From positions 1 to 51,938 of the forward strand of contig JAGCLD010000045.1 in NCBI GenBank assembly GCA_017647145.1: a DNA stretch of 51,938 nt, in the 5' to 3' direction. Both the position numbers and the translations under genes were made by a program. Numbering within the stretch: the first letter of the stretch is position 1; each line of letters begins with the position of its first letter. Below are positions 18,485-28,099 of this stretch, in pieces. The notes beneath the pieces are model-generated. The model made no database searches and was not told the DNA's origin. It was given only the letters and a program-made list of their open reading frames with translations. The stretch is from Paludibacteraceae bacterium (GTDB lineage: Bacteria > Bacteroidota > Bacteroidia > Bacteroidales > Paludibacteraceae).

Positions 18485-20224
18485 ATGACTAAATCTTTTA
18501 AAATATCTTTGCTTATCATTGTCGGGGGATGGATTAACATTCTCTGTGGAATGCTGTGTGCACAAAACTTACCAAACCCTCAACAACAAAATTTCGATTA
18601 CTATTATTATGACGCAGAACGAACTCTGCTAAAGGGCGAGATAGCCAACGGTACTGCTCTGTTACAACACTGCTTGTTTCTCCAGCCAAACAATGCAGCA
18701 GCCAACTTTCTGATGGGGGCAGTTTATGCCGCTATTGACAGCGTTGATTTAGCCCTCAAGCACTATGCCATTGCTATCAAAAACGACCCGGCTGCATGGC
18801 AATATGCTGAAAACTACATATCGATATTGGCTGACAAACAAAATTATAAAGAGATTGAACGCGTAGTAAAAACCTACCTCAGAATCGACCCCACCAATGC
18901 TGAAGCGCTACGCATTAAGGCACTGGTACATGTGCAGAAAGGCGCCTACTCACAAGCCATTCGCACCTACAACACGCTGGAACGAATTCAGGGAATCAGC
19001 GAAATGACATCCATTGAAAAATTCAAACTCTACATGGCAACTAAAAAAGAAAAAAAAGCCATGATGGAGATAGACAAACTCATCGCTGAATTTCCCACTG
19101 AGTATCGCTACCAAGTGCTGCGAGGACAGTTATACTTAGGAATGAAAATGCCGGAAAAAGCCTATGAATCTTACCTCTATGTGCTGGAAAAAAGCCCTGA
19201 AAACCCCTACGTACACATTGCTTTAGCCGACTTTCACACACAGAAAGGAGAACCACAAAAAGCATCCGAACGTATCCTTACAGCCTTGCAAAGCAAATAC
19301 CTCGATCTAAATACAAAACTTGAAATCTACGGTCAATATAAAGCATCCTTCAAGAATCTTGCTGACAAACAAGATGAATTAGAAAACATGCTCAAAGGCT
19401 TGTGTGAAGATTATCCGTTTGACGAGGCGGTGTACATTGCTTACGCCTTATTTTTAGAAGAAAGCAACAACACTGACAGAGCACTCCTGCAATGGAAAAA
19501 CGCTGTTTCCATCAATCCCAAGAATCGAGAAGTGTGGGTAGAAATATTAACCATCTATTCAAAAAAAGAGGATTATGCATCCATAATCACCGAAGCCGAA
19601 AAAGCGCATGATGCATTGCCTGAAGAATCGATTTTTCTCTACTACAAAGCTATGGCACACAACATGCTCAAAGAGTTTTCTGTGGCATTAGATGTATGTA
19701 CGAAAGCAATAACTCTTTGCAAACCTGAAGAATGGGGACTGCAAGCACATTTGTGGGGAATGAAAGGAAACATTCTGCAGGATATGGGTGACCTCCCCGC
19801 CACTTTAGAGGCTTATGAAGTCGCAACAAAAATGTTACCGGAAGACATGATGTTGGCCAACAACTATGCCTATTTTTTATCAATGGAGGGTAAAGACCTC
19901 AAAAAAGCAGAACGTCTCAGTCAGCGCACCATAAACGAAGACCCCGAAAACGCTGTCTACCTTGACACATACGCATGGATACTCCATCTGCAAGGCTATC
20001 ATTCTCTGGCTAAATTTTACATCGAACGTGCTATCAAGAATTGCCCGGAACAAGAAATTGACCATCCGGTAACCTACTATGAACACTACGGCTACATCTT
20101 GCTCAAAAACAATCAAGAAGAAAAAGCAATACAAGCATGGAAAAAAGCTGTAGAATGCGGAACAAAAGACCCTTATATTATTGAAACCATACAAAACTTA
20201 TCCAATGAAGACAATCCTCAATAA
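18485..20224 (+). CDS. Exported TPR-repeat protein
   Basis: 579 aa from ATG 18485. The frame could begin at a TTG at 18473, but ATG gives a cleaner signal peptide (MTKSFKISLLIIVGGW...). The mature part is almost all tetratricopeptide repeats, two-helix units with the usual A..Y..A....P pattern (for example NAAANFLMGAVYAAIDSVDL and PENPYVHIALADFHTQKGEP), probably ten or more. TPRs form scaffolds for other proteins; no catalytic domain is seen. It begins 18 bp after dut and overlaps the next gene by 20 bp, so it is co-translated with the DUF4292 lipoprotein. A role in envelope assembly is likely from context only. Confidence 0.88.
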   Translation: MTKSFKISLLIIVGGWINILCGMLCAQNLPNPQQQNFDYYYYDAERTLLKGEIANGTALLQHCLFLQPNNAAANFLMGAVYAAIDSVDLALKHYAIAIKNDPAAWQYAENYISILADKQNYKEIERVVKTYLRIDPTNAEALRIKALVHVQKGAYSQAIRTYNTLERIQGISEMTSIEKFKLYMATKKEKKAMMEIDKLIAEFPTEYRYQVLRGQLYLGMKMPEKAYESYLYVLEKSPENPYVHIALADFHTQKGEPQKASERILTALQSKYLDLNTKLEIYGQYKASFKNLADKQDELENMLKGLCEDYPFDEAVYIAYALFLEESNNTDRALLQWKNAVSINPKNREVWVEILTIYSKKEDYASIITEAEKAHDALPEESIFLYYKAMAHNMLKEFSVALDVCTKAITLCKPEEWGLQAHLWGMKGNILQDMGDLPATLEAYEVATKMLPEDMMLANNYAYFLSMEGKDLKKAERLSQRTINEDPENAVYLDTYAWILHLQGYHSLAKFYIERAIKNCPEQEIDHPVTYYEHYGYILLKNNQEEKAIQAWKKAVECGTKDPYIIETIQNLSNEDNPQ

Positions 20225-21038
20225 ATACACCCTAATATTAGTTAGTGGACTTCTATTGGCCTCCATCCTCACGGGATGCAAAAGCAAACAAGCCCTCACC
20301 ACAACCCCTACTCCCCAACCTGCCATGCACAAAGTGCTCAGTCAGGCATTGGAAGTTCTTCCTCGCTTTAACACTGCCGACGTTTCCCGAATGACCATCA
20401 AGATTCAGATGAACAATCACTCATTCTCCACTCCGGCTCGATGCACCCTACAGCGCGATTCTGCCCTACAAATATCCATTTTGCCTCTTTTGGGCATAGA
20501 AGCATTCAAAGCTGAAATCACACCCACCACTGCACTCATCGTTGACAAGATGAACAAGCGCTATGTGCAATGTCAATTAGACGAAATCGCAGCCACCACA
20601 GGACTCAAAATTGGCTATCAAGAACTACAATCCATCATCTGTGCACAAATATTTGCCATAGGCGAACCCAATTACTTTCTCCGCCCTGACAACAACATAC
20701 AAGTTACAACAGCCGACAAAGTACACAACATCTCCTTTAGTTGCAACGGCTTTGAACACATCTATCGCATAAGTGCTAATGGCACACATCAATTGCTTTC
20801 CACCACTCTTCGCAAGGAGAATACGCCATACACACTGCAAATCAATTATTCATCTTATCAAATCTTCAACAAAGTGATGTTCCCAACCAACATTACCATG
20901 AATATTCAGGGAGGAAAACAAGTAGCCGAATGTACTTTCACCATCACAAAAGCGCAATTCGACACCCCCATTACCTTCACACCTACCCCACTCAACCGAT
21001 ACACACCAATCACACCACAAGAACTTCTTTCTAAATAA
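20205..21038 (+). CDS. DUF4292-type lipoprotein
   Basis: 277 aa from ATG 20205. That start overlaps the TPR gene by 20 bp and gives a lipoprotein signal with lipobox LTGC (MKTILNKYTLILVSGLLLASILTGCKS). An upstream in-frame ATG at 20181 would put extra charged residues before the signal. The mature protein is beta-rich and LolA/LppX-like in pattern, which fits DUF4292 of Bacteroidota. Likely anchored in a membrane facing the periplasm and possibly involved in lipoprotein or lipid handling. Function not established. The EnvC-like gene starts 6 bp after it. Confidence 0.8.
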   Translation: MKTILNKYTLILVSGLLLASILTGCKSKQALTTTPTPQPAMHKVLSQALEVLPRFNTADVSRMTIKIQMNNHSFSTPARCTLQRDSALQISILPLLGIEAFKAEITPTTALIVDKMNKRYVQCQLDEIAATTGLKIGYQELQSIICAQIFAIGEPNYFLRPDNNIQVTTADKVHNISFSCNGFEHIYRISANGTHQLLSTTLRKENTPYTLQINYSSYQIFNKVMFPTNITMNIQGGKQVAECTFTITKAQFDTPITFTPTPLNRYTPITPQELLSK

Positions 21039-21044
21039 CCGACG

Positions 21045-22283
21045 ATGAACTACTTCAAACACCATACTCTATTCTCATTCTGCGCATGCATGATGCTACT
21101 ATGCCTCACATTCACTCCGGCAGTAGCACAATCAGTAAAAGATTTAGAAAACCAACGTAAAAAAACCCTGCAACAACTTGCCAATACAGGAAAACTCCTC
21201 AATGAAACAAAAAAGAATGAGAAGGTCACACTCAACAAACTCAACATCATCAATCGCAATATAGCCGACCGAAAACAACTCATTACAAACATCGGTACAG
21301 AAATCACAGCCATCAATTTGCAAATGGATAGTCTGAACATGCAAAAAAACGAACTCGAACAACAACTCGCAATGTTAAAGGCTGACTACGCACGATTGAT
21401 TTCCGAAACACACTACACGCAAAATCGCCATTTGGCACCACTCCTGTTCGTACTCTCTGCCGATTCGTTAGACAAAATGTATCGTCGCATTCGCTACCTG
21501 CAAGAATTTGCCGACTATCGAAAGCAACAAGTACATCAGATTGAAAACATACAAGCCGACATAGAACTCAAAAATCAAATTCTCGAAGAAAACCGACTCA
21601 ATAAACAAGAGATAATCCAACTCAAAGAAAGAGAAAACGAAAAACTTGCAGGCGACCAACGGAAACAAAGCAAAATGCTCAGCGAACTCAAGAAAAAAGA
21701 GTCACAACTGAAAGCAAAACAAAAACAACAACAAAAGAAAGCCGACGAACTCAACAAACAAATTGAAAAACTCATCGCGGCAGAAATTGAAAAATCAAAG
21801 AAGACACAAACCGGAACTACCACATCCACATCTAAAGTGCAACTCACAAAAGAAGAAGCACTCATTGCAGGCAACTTTGAAAAAAACAAAGGAAGACTGC
21901 CATGGCCGGTTGAAAAAGGATACATCAGCGGGAAATACGGCGTACAGCCCCACCCCGTTCTGGAACACGTCACCATCAACAACAAAGGAATACACATCAA
22001 GACCAACGCCAACTCTGATGCAAGAGCCGTATTTGAAGGCGAAGTCACACAATGCTTCTCCATACCAGGAAGCAACAATGCAGTCATCATTCGACATGGA
22101 AACTACCGAACCGTTTATGCCAACCTCACCAGCATATACGTGAAAGTAGGTGACAAAGTCACGCCAAAACAGAAAATTGGACGCATCTACACCGACCCCG
22201 AAGACGACAACAACACAGAACTACAGTTCCAAGTTTGGAAAGACAAATCCACTGAAAACCCCTCACTCTGGTTAGCACGCTGA
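21045..22283 (+). CDS. EnvC-like murein hydrolase activator (degenerate LytM/M23)
   Basis: 412 aa. Signal peptide (ends near AVAQ), long coiled coil rich in K/Q/E (about 28-255), then a LytM/M23 domain (about 285-412). The zinc site is not kept: the usual H..GiDi is NNKGIHI, the YAHL histidine is Asn (VYANL), and the final HxH stretch reads ELQFQV. So it should not cut peptidoglycan itself but activate an amidase, as E. coli EnvC does during septum splitting. The longest frame at this site is clearly coding; overlapping frames on the other strand are artefacts of its A-rich coiled coil. Ends the dut run, followed by a terminator. Confidence 0.9.
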   Translation: MNYFKHHTLFSFCACMMLLCLTFTPAVAQSVKDLENQRKKTLQQLANTGKLLNETKKNEKVTLNKLNIINRNIADRKQLITNIGTEITAINLQMDSLNMQKNELEQQLAMLKADYARLISETHYTQNRHLAPLLFVLSADSLDKMYRRIRYLQEFADYRKQQVHQIENIQADIELKNQILEENRLNKQEIIQLKERENEKLAGDQRKQSKMLSELKKKESQLKAKQKQQQKKADELNKQIEKLIAAEIEKSKKTQTGTTTSTSKVQLTKEEALIAGNFEKNKGRLPWPVEKGYISGKYGVQPHPVLEHVTINNKGIHIKTNANSDARAVFEGEVTQCFSIPGSNNAVIIRHGNYRTVYANLTSIYVKVGDKVTPKQKIGRIYTDPEDDNNTELQFQVWKDKSTENPSLWLAR

Positions 22284-22313
22284 TACTCACACAACACACA
22301 CATAAAAACAAAA

Positions 22314-22370
22314 ACCCCATAAGGATAAGCAGGTTTTACACCCAACCTCCCTTATGGGGTATTATTTTCT
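22314..22370. terminator. Terminator between EnvC-like and MBL-fold genes
   Basis: Outer 11-bp stem (22314-22324 with 22350-22360), with a smaller AGGTT/AACCT stem inside the loop, followed on plus by ATTATTTTCT. Lies 31 bp after the EnvC-like stop and just past the stop of the converging MBL-fold gene, so it may serve both. Confidence 0.75.
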
Positions 22371-22379
22371 AAAAATCAA

Positions 22380-23213
22380 TTACGGAATAGTCACAACATC
22401 CTGCAAGCGATAATGCCCATTCACACACACCACTTTGCCTTGCAAGGTGTATGCATCGTGCTGAAACACAAACAAACATCCATGCATAGCTGCTTCATGC
22501 AAAAGCAACCCCTTCTCACGCATCGAAGAAAGAGGCAGAATATCATAAGCTGAAATCCATGCAGGAGGCAACGAGGCTGCTGTAGGAAACACATCACCCA
22601 CCAAAAACGCACCACCCTGATAAGTAGGAAGATAAGGCATCAGAAATCCCACTGTATGACCCTCAAAAAGCCGCAACTCCACTTCATCACACAACCACTC
22701 GTTTTGCTCCACCAAACGAAGACGACCGGCCTCTTCCACAGCCGACATATTCTCAGGAAAATAAGAATTACCCTCACGCACATTCGGGTTCTCAAAATTT
22801 TCCCATTGAGCCTTACCCACCCAATGAGTAGCATACGGAAAACGCAAACACAACTCACCGGATTCATCATAATAAGTACACCCACCACAATGATCAAAAT
22901 GCAAGTGTGTAAGCACAACATCAGTCACCTCCTCACAAGAATAGCCCATACGTGCCATTTCATCCCCAATCGATGCAACACCCTCTATATTATAGTACTT
23001 CAAGTAGTCCAACTGCTTGTTTCCCACACCCGTATCCACCACAATTAAGCGCGAATCTGTTTTGATGACAAAACAACGCATAGACATTCTGCACAGATTA
23101 TCATCATCACATGGATAACGTTTTTGCCACACCTTTTTGGGCACTACTCCAAAACTTGCGCCACCATCACAATAAAAGTCGGCTGCATTAAAATAAGACA
23201 ATTGTATTGACAT
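22380..23213 (-). CDS. MBL-fold metallohydrolase
   Basis: 277 aa, cytoplasmic (no signal peptide). Metallo-beta-lactamase fold with the metal motif HLHFDHCGG (HxHxDH), an upstream DTG (VVDTGVG), a later GHTVGF histidine and GDVFPT aspartate. Likely a two-zinc hydrolase of the lactonase/glyoxalase II-like group; substrate unknown. Isolated gene convergent to EnvC-like. A weak -7 (TATCTTCG, 23236-23243) lies about 23 bp upstream without a -33 box. Confidence 0.88.
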   Translation of the reverse strand: MSIQLSYFNAADFYCDGGASFGVVPKKVWQKRYPCDDDNLCRMSMRCFVIKTDSRLIVVDTGVGNKQLDYLKYYNIEGVASIGDEMARMGYSCEEVTDVVLTHLHFDHCGGCTYYDESGELCLRFPYATHWVGKAQWENFENPNVREGNSYFPENMSAVEEAGRLRLVEQNEWLCDEVELRLFEGHTVGFLMPYLPTYQGGAFLVGDVFPTAASLPPAWISAYDILPLSSMREKGLLLHEAAMHGCLFVFQHDAYTLQGKVVCVNGHYRLQDVVTIP

Positions 23214-23369
23214 AAAAATAGAGTTTAAAACGCAGCGAAGATACTAAATATCACCCATACAGAAAAGTAAAAAATGAAAACTCCGTCGGGAGTAATACAG
23301 ACCGGTACTCATCTCCACTCATATCCATCCTCACCCTCCTGTCACAACACCTCACACCAACCATCAACG

Positions 23370-23402
23370 CGACCACTTCGCGACCATCTCGGGACCACTA
23401 CG
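23370..23402. repeat. Three 11-bp GC-richer units
   Basis: Consecutive units CGACCACTTCG, CGACCATCTCG and GGACCACTACG. They share the 11-bp period of the AGATAGGAACT array 19 bp downstream but not its sequence. Confidence 0.8.
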
Positions 23403-23421
23403 TAGGATAAAGATAAAAAAC

Positions 23422-23498
23422 AGATAGGAATTAGATAAGAACTAGATAGGAACTAGATAGGAACTAGATAGAATCTAGATAGAATCTAGATAGAAACT
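23422..23498 (+). repeat. 11-bp tandem array, seven units (AGATAGGAACT family)
   Basis: Seven consecutive 11-mers: AGATAGGAATT, AGATAAGAACT, AGATAGGAACT twice, AGATAGAATCT twice, AGATAGAAACT. No indels across 77 bp. The reverse complement of this array occurs at 30285-30361, again with seven units. Confidence 0.95.
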
Positions 23499-23545
23499 CG
23501 GCACATTATTTGTTAAGAACTCACAAACACAAAATAACATCAACC

Positions 23546-24742
23546 ATGTCCTTACGCCTACCCGCCCTCCTACTACTGATCCTGGTAGTCATCCTCCCTG
23601 ATTGGTGGTTATCCCATCGATTAAACAATCGTCGTCCACACCATTGGACATCCCATCTCTTACTATGGTTACCCGGCATGCTATCCCTAATCGGATTTAT
23701 TCTCCTCGGCACACGAGCTCACAAGATAGCACACCCGGTCGTCTTGCAACAAGCAGCATGGTTCTTCACCATATTTACACTGATATATGTCCCAAAGTTA
23801 GTATTTGTTGCATTTCACATGCTCAACACACTTACACACCGACTCACCCGCTGTCGCTCAAACATCATCACATACATCGGCGCTGCATCCGGCATGACAC
23901 TATTAATTATCTTACTGACTGGAACCATACACACACGTAAAAATGTTGTAGTCAAACAAGTAGAAATCACACACCCGGACCTACCTCAACAATTTGACGG
24001 ACTGCGAATTGCGCACATCACCGACCAACACCTTGGAAACTGGGGACAAGACACCACATTCCTAAGCAAAGCAGTACACACCATCAACCAACAACATCCG
24101 GACATCATCTGCACAACAGGCGACATGGTCAACAATTTCGCAGACGAAATACCCCCATTCATACACATCTGGCAGCGTCTCCAAGCACCATTAGGTAAAT
24201 ATGCAATACTTGGAAATCATGACTATGGCGACTACACAACATGGGAAACACCCCAAGCAAAAACAGCCAACCTGAATGCCACAAAACAACACATAACAAA
24301 CAGTGGTTTCCACCTACTGTTAAACCAACACACACACATCACACGAGGCACAGACACCCTATACATCGCAGGAGTAGAAAATTGGGGAAAACCACCCTTC
24401 CCACAATACGGAAATCTGAACGAAACAATGAAAAACATCCCACAAAATGCATTCACAATACTACTTTCACACGATGCATCACACTGGCGAAGAGAAGTTA
24501 TAGGAAGAAAAAATATACCACTCACACTCTCAGGACACACACACGCGGCCCAATTGGGAATAGTCACCAACAACATAAAAATCTCACCCGCAGCATACAT
24601 CTATGAAGAATGGGACGGACTATATCAACATGAAAATCAATATCTCTACGTGAATCATGGCTTAGGGTTTATAGGAATGGCCATTCGCATTGGCGTACCA
24701 CCCGAAATCACTATAATAACACTCCGAAGAGATAAACAATAA
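23546..24742 (+). CDS. Membrane-anchored calcineurin-like metallophosphoesterase
   Basis: 398 aa from ATG 23546 (a TTG at 23510 in frame is less likely). About four N-terminal membrane segments (residues 1-140), then a calcineurin-like domain with the ordered metal motifs ITDQHLG, TGDMVNN, LGNHDYGD, LSHDASHW and SGHTHAAQLG. The active site is complete. Related membrane phosphoesterases such as YkuE/YaeI act on phospholipids or lipid-linked nucleotides; the substrate here is not determined. Divergent from the MBL-fold gene, with the 11-bp array ending 47 bp upstream of its start. Confidence 0.88.
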   Translation: MSLRLPALLLLILVVILPDWWLSHRLNNRRPHHWTSHLLLWLPGMLSLIGFILLGTRAHKIAHPVVLQQAAWFFTIFTLIYVPKLVFVAFHMLNTLTHRLTRCRSNIITYIGAASGMTLLIILLTGTIHTRKNVVVKQVEITHPDLPQQFDGLRIAHITDQHLGNWGQDTTFLSKAVHTINQQHPDIICTTGDMVNNFADEIPPFIHIWQRLQAPLGKYAILGNHDYGDYTTWETPQAKTANLNATKQHITNSGFHLLLNQHTHITRGTDTLYIAGVENWGKPPFPQYGNLNETMKNIPQNAFTILLSHDASHWRREVIGRKNIPLTLSGHTHAAQLGIVTNNIKISPAAYIYEEWDGLYQHENQYLYVNHGLGFIGMAIRIGVPPEITIITLRRDKQ

Positions 24743-24802
24743 ACATCAACCAATTTCCAACAAAAAACAGACAAAAAGAACAACGCATATCACAACATTT
24801 TA

Positions 24803-24834
24803 TTTGCCATTCTTCACTTCATTTATTATCTTTG
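24803..24834 (+). promoter_or_regulatory. Promoter of ftsK
   Basis: TTTG (24803-24806), 20-nt spacer, TATCTTTG (24827-24834), an exact consensus match. The -7 box ends 24 nt before the ftsK ATG. Confidence 0.8.
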
Positions 24835-24858
24835 CAGAGATAAAGAAGAACAACATCT

Positions 24859-27402
24859 ATGGCAACAAAACCACCGACCAGACCAAATAAAAAAGACAAT
24901 AAAAAGGGAACAAACTCTCCCACGCCACAACGTCAGAAAACCTCCATCAAAGAATCATGGAGCAAGTTCGTTACATTCACCACAGACCCGCGAACAAAAT
25001 CCATCATTAGCCTACTCCTGGCAGTGTGTTCTATCTACATGTTACTGGCATTTACATCATTCTTTTTCACAGGAGCAGCCGACCAAAGCATCATAGAACT
25101 GCCATCGTGGCACCAACAAGCAGAAGTAAGAGCACGCATCACCAACTGGACAGGCATTCCCGGAGCATGCTTAGCAAGTCTATTCATGGCCGACCTATTC
25201 GGAGTAAGTGCTTATTTTCTGCCCGCCTTTCTGCTAATATGCGCACTACGCATGATGAACATCACACACACCTCGCCACTAAAAGCATTCTTCCAATGCT
25301 CATTCTGGCTCGTATGGATCTCCATAGCCATCTCCTACTTGTTTCCCGCACTCTACGACACATCATTCTTCTTATGGGGAGGTAAACACGGAGACATCAT
25401 TGCAAGATGGATGAATTCCTACATCAAACCTATCGGAACTGCTTTAGTACTACTCTCTGTTTTACTCACATTCTGTATCTGTAGTTACAACAATACCCTT
25501 CCATTGCTCAAAAAAATGGCAAAAAAACTCATTGCACTCTGCACACCTAAGCGCAAAATAACAACAGAGGAAACAACAGAAGAAACAGAAGAACAAGTAG
25601 CAGTAGGAACAGAAATCCTGCCCACCGAGTGGGTAGAAGCACCCACTGACAATTTAGAGGAAACAACACTGGACGACGTGACCGTACAAATCACCTCATC
25701 CGACGAAAATCCTCAAACACCAATTGAACACATTACTACCAATCCAACAGAAGAGGAGGATAGTGACGAAGATACAGATGTAGAAGAAGAACAAAATGAA
25801 AAGGAACAAAATGAAAAAGTAAAAGTACAAATAGAAGGTGCCCAAGAAATAGAAAATGGAGACCCTAACTACAGCAGTGAAACATTAGAGAAATATGACC
25901 CAACACTCGACCTTTCACACTACCAATTCCCAACACTTGATCTGCTCAAGACCTACCCTAACGAAAATACACCCATCATCGACCAAGACGAACAACGTGC
26001 CAATATCAACAAAATTGTCAATACATTACGCAACTACGGCATAGAAGTCAATGAAATTAAGGCTACAGTTGGACCTACCATCACACTCTATGAAATTGTG
26101 CCAAAAGCCGGTGTACGTATAGCAAAGATACGCAACCTTGAGTCAGACATTATGCTTAGTCTGGCTGCTACTGGAATACGTATTATAGCACCCATCCCGG
26201 GAAAAGGAACCATCGGTATTGAAGTACCCAATGAAAAGCCACAAATCGTTTCCATGCACTCAGTCATTGCATCAAAGAAATTCCAAGAAGAAAGCAAGTT
26301 TGCATTACCGGTTGCATTAGGACGCACAATCACTAACGACATTTTTATGTTCGATTTAGCCAAGACTCCTCATCTGCTCGTAGCTGGAGCAACAGGACAA
26401 GGTAAATCTGTCGGACTCAATGCCATCATTACATCCCTACTCTACAAAAAACATCCGGCAGAACTGAAAATGGTGTTAGTTGACCCCAAAATGGTCGAAT
26501 TCAACATCTATGCTGCACTTGAAAACCACTACATGGCAAAGATGCCTGACTCTGAAAACGTCATCATCACTGATTCTACGAAGGTTATACAAACCCTCAA
26601 CTCATTAGTCATTGAGATGGAAGAACGATATAAACTCCTCATGGAAGCCAATTGTAGGCACATAGCAGAGTACAATGAAAAATTCATCAATAGAAAACTA
26701 AACCCGCAAAAAGGACATCGTTACCTGCCTTACATAGTCATCATTATTGATGAATTTGGAGACCTCATCATGGTGGCTGGAAAAGAAATAGAGATGCCTA
26801 TCTCAAGAATCACACAAAAAGCACGTGCTGTGGGTATGCACATGATACTTGCCACACAACGTCCATCAGTAAACATTATCACTGGTGTCATCAAAGCCAA
26901 TGTACCTGGAAGAATAGCATTCAGAGTATCATCAATGATTGACTCGCGTACCATTCTCGATGCACCGGGAGCCAACCAACTTGTAGGAAAAGGAGACCTG
27001 CTCTATTCAGGAGGAAGCGACCTGATACGCGTACAATGCGCATTCGTTGACACCCCTGAAGTAGAAAACATCGTACACCACATACAAAAACAACAAGCAT
27101 ATCCATGCGCATATGAACTACCCGAATACATCCCTGAAGGAGGAGATAGTTCTAACAATAACGTAGATATGACCAAGCGCGACGCTCTCTTTGAGAAAGT
27201 AGCAAGATGGGTAGTTGAACACCAACAAGGATCAACATCAGCTATTCAACGTTCATTTGAAATTGGGTATAATCGTGCAGGACGCATCACTGATCAATTA
27301 GAAGCGGCAGGAATTGTAAGTTCAAATAACGGAAGCAAAGGACGACAAGTACTCGTGCAAGACGACTACACACTAACACAGATACTGGAGAGCCTAAAGT
27401 AA
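24859..27402 (+). CDS. ftsK: DNA translocase FtsK/SpoIIIE
   Basis: 847 aa. Four N-terminal membrane segments (within about 45-215), an acidic Glu/Thr-rich linker (about 230-330), the alpha/beta motor with Walker A AGATGQGKSVG (about 510) and Walker B VIIIDEFGDL, and a C-terminal winged-helix gamma domain (about 770-835, RAGRITDQLEAAGIVS) for reading KOPS-like sites. It pumps chromosome ends through the closing septum and assists dimer resolution. Heads a run with lolA-like, trxB and a dehydrogenase. Confidence 0.96.
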   Translation: MATKPPTRPNKKDNKKGTNSPTPQRQKTSIKESWSKFVTFTTDPRTKSIISLLLAVCSIYMLLAFTSFFFTGAADQSIIELPSWHQQAEVRARITNWTGIPGACLASLFMADLFGVSAYFLPAFLLICALRMMNITHTSPLKAFFQCSFWLVWISIAISYLFPALYDTSFFLWGGKHGDIIARWMNSYIKPIGTALVLLSVLLTFCICSYNNTLPLLKKMAKKLIALCTPKRKITTEETTEETEEQVAVGTEILPTEWVEAPTDNLEETTLDDVTVQITSSDENPQTPIEHITTNPTEEEDSDEDTDVEEEQNEKEQNEKVKVQIEGAQEIENGDPNYSSETLEKYDPTLDLSHYQFPTLDLLKTYPNENTPIIDQDEQRANINKIVNTLRNYGIEVNEIKATVGPTITLYEIVPKAGVRIAKIRNLESDIMLSLAATGIRIIAPIPGKGTIGIEVPNEKPQIVSMHSVIASKKFQEESKFALPVALGRTITNDIFMFDLAKTPHLLVAGATGQGKSVGLNAIITSLLYKKHPAELKMVLVDPKMVEFNIYAALENHYMAKMPDSENVIITDSTKVIQTLNSLVIEMEERYKLLMEANCRHIAEYNEKFINRKLNPQKGHRYLPYIVIIIDEFGDLIMVAGKEIEMPISRITQKARAVGMHMILATQRPSVNIITGVIKANVPGRIAFRVSSMIDSRTILDAPGANQLVGKGDLLYSGGSDLIRVQCAFVDTPEVENIVHHIQKQQAYPCAYELPEYIPEGGDSSNNNVDMTKRDALFEKVARWVVEHQQGSTSAIQRSFEIGYNRAGRITDQLEAAGIVSSNNGSKGRQVLVQDDYTLTQILESLK

Positions 27403-27454
27403 AAACAGCAAAAAATGGCACTGATATTGTAATGTTTCCATCAAAACAACACAC

Positions 27455-28087
27455 ATGAACATGAAAAAACAACTATTCATCACCCTATGCTGCATGGCTA
27501 CCCTACCCATATTCGGACAAAATCCCGAACAACTCATCACGCAGATGATTAGCCTACTAGACAAAAACGCACTGCAAGCCAACTTCACACTGGCCCTGCA
27601 AGAAGACATGATAGACGACCCCGATATCTATCGAGGAACCATACGAATGAAAGGAAACAAATTCCACCTCAGCATGGGCGACAGTGAAGTCTATTACGAT
27701 GGAACAACACAGTCAGTCTATAACGATGAAGCCAACGAACTCACCATCACAAACCCCACAGCAGATGACCTCGCTGGCACTAATCCACTACTTATACTCA
27801 AACAATTCAAGCGTACAAGTAACATTGAATTCTATGACAAGCAACAAGCAAAAGACAGTTACATCATAGTATTCTACCCTAAAGAACAATACTCTGAAAT
27901 CAGAAAGTTGATTGTCACATTACGAAAAGACAATACACTACCAACAAAACTCGTCCTTGAAGCTTCAAGGGGAAATGTAACAACCCTTGTGCTCACCAAC
28001 CTGAAGCATAATCAAACCATGGACGACAAAACATTCACAATAACAACAACACAATACCCCAATGCAATTATTAACGATTTAAGATAA
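27455..28087 (+). CDS. lolA: LolA-like periplasmic lipoprotein carrier
   Basis: 210 aa. Signal peptide (MNMKKQLFITLCCMATLPIFG), then a LolA-type pattern of beta strands: an opening helix (QLITQMISLLDKN), ANFTL..., GTIRMKGNKFHLSM, and a late strand block ending YPNAIINDLR. LolA ferries lipoproteins from LolCDE to the outer membrane. Lies 52 bp after ftsK and 12 bp before trxB; that placement is one I know from Bacteroidales. Sequence similarity to E. coli LolA is weak, so the call rests on pattern and context. ATG 27461 is an equally good start. Confidence 0.8.
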   Translation: MNMKKQLFITLCCMATLPIFGQNPEQLITQMISLLDKNALQANFTLALQEDMIDDPDIYRGTIRMKGNKFHLSMGDSEVYYDGTTQSVYNDEANELTITNPTADDLAGTNPLLILKQFKRTSNIEFYDKQQAKDSYIIVFYPKEQYSEIRKLIVTLRKDNTLPTKLVLEASRGNVTTLVLTNLKHNQTMDDKTFTITTTQYPNAIINDLR

Positions 28088-28099
28088 ACAGAAAACATC

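Larger units (their letters stand above)
23214..23545. other. 332-bp divergent intergenic region with long 11-bp periodic array
   Basis: The left part holds the weak MBL-fold promoter. From 23370 to 23498 the sequence has a continuous 11-bp period, in two different sequence families (see the repeats at 23370 and 23422). I see no clear plus-strand promoter for the phosphoesterase gene outside the array. Confidence 0.7.

Noticed and set aside
21575..22097. Long frames antisense to the EnvC-like gene
   Set aside because: Shadows of the A-rich coiled-coil coding sequence; low-complexity Ser/Phe/Cys composition and no features.
23370..23498. Possible CRISPR array
   Set aside because: Units are 11 bp with no spacers between them and no cas genes in the window.
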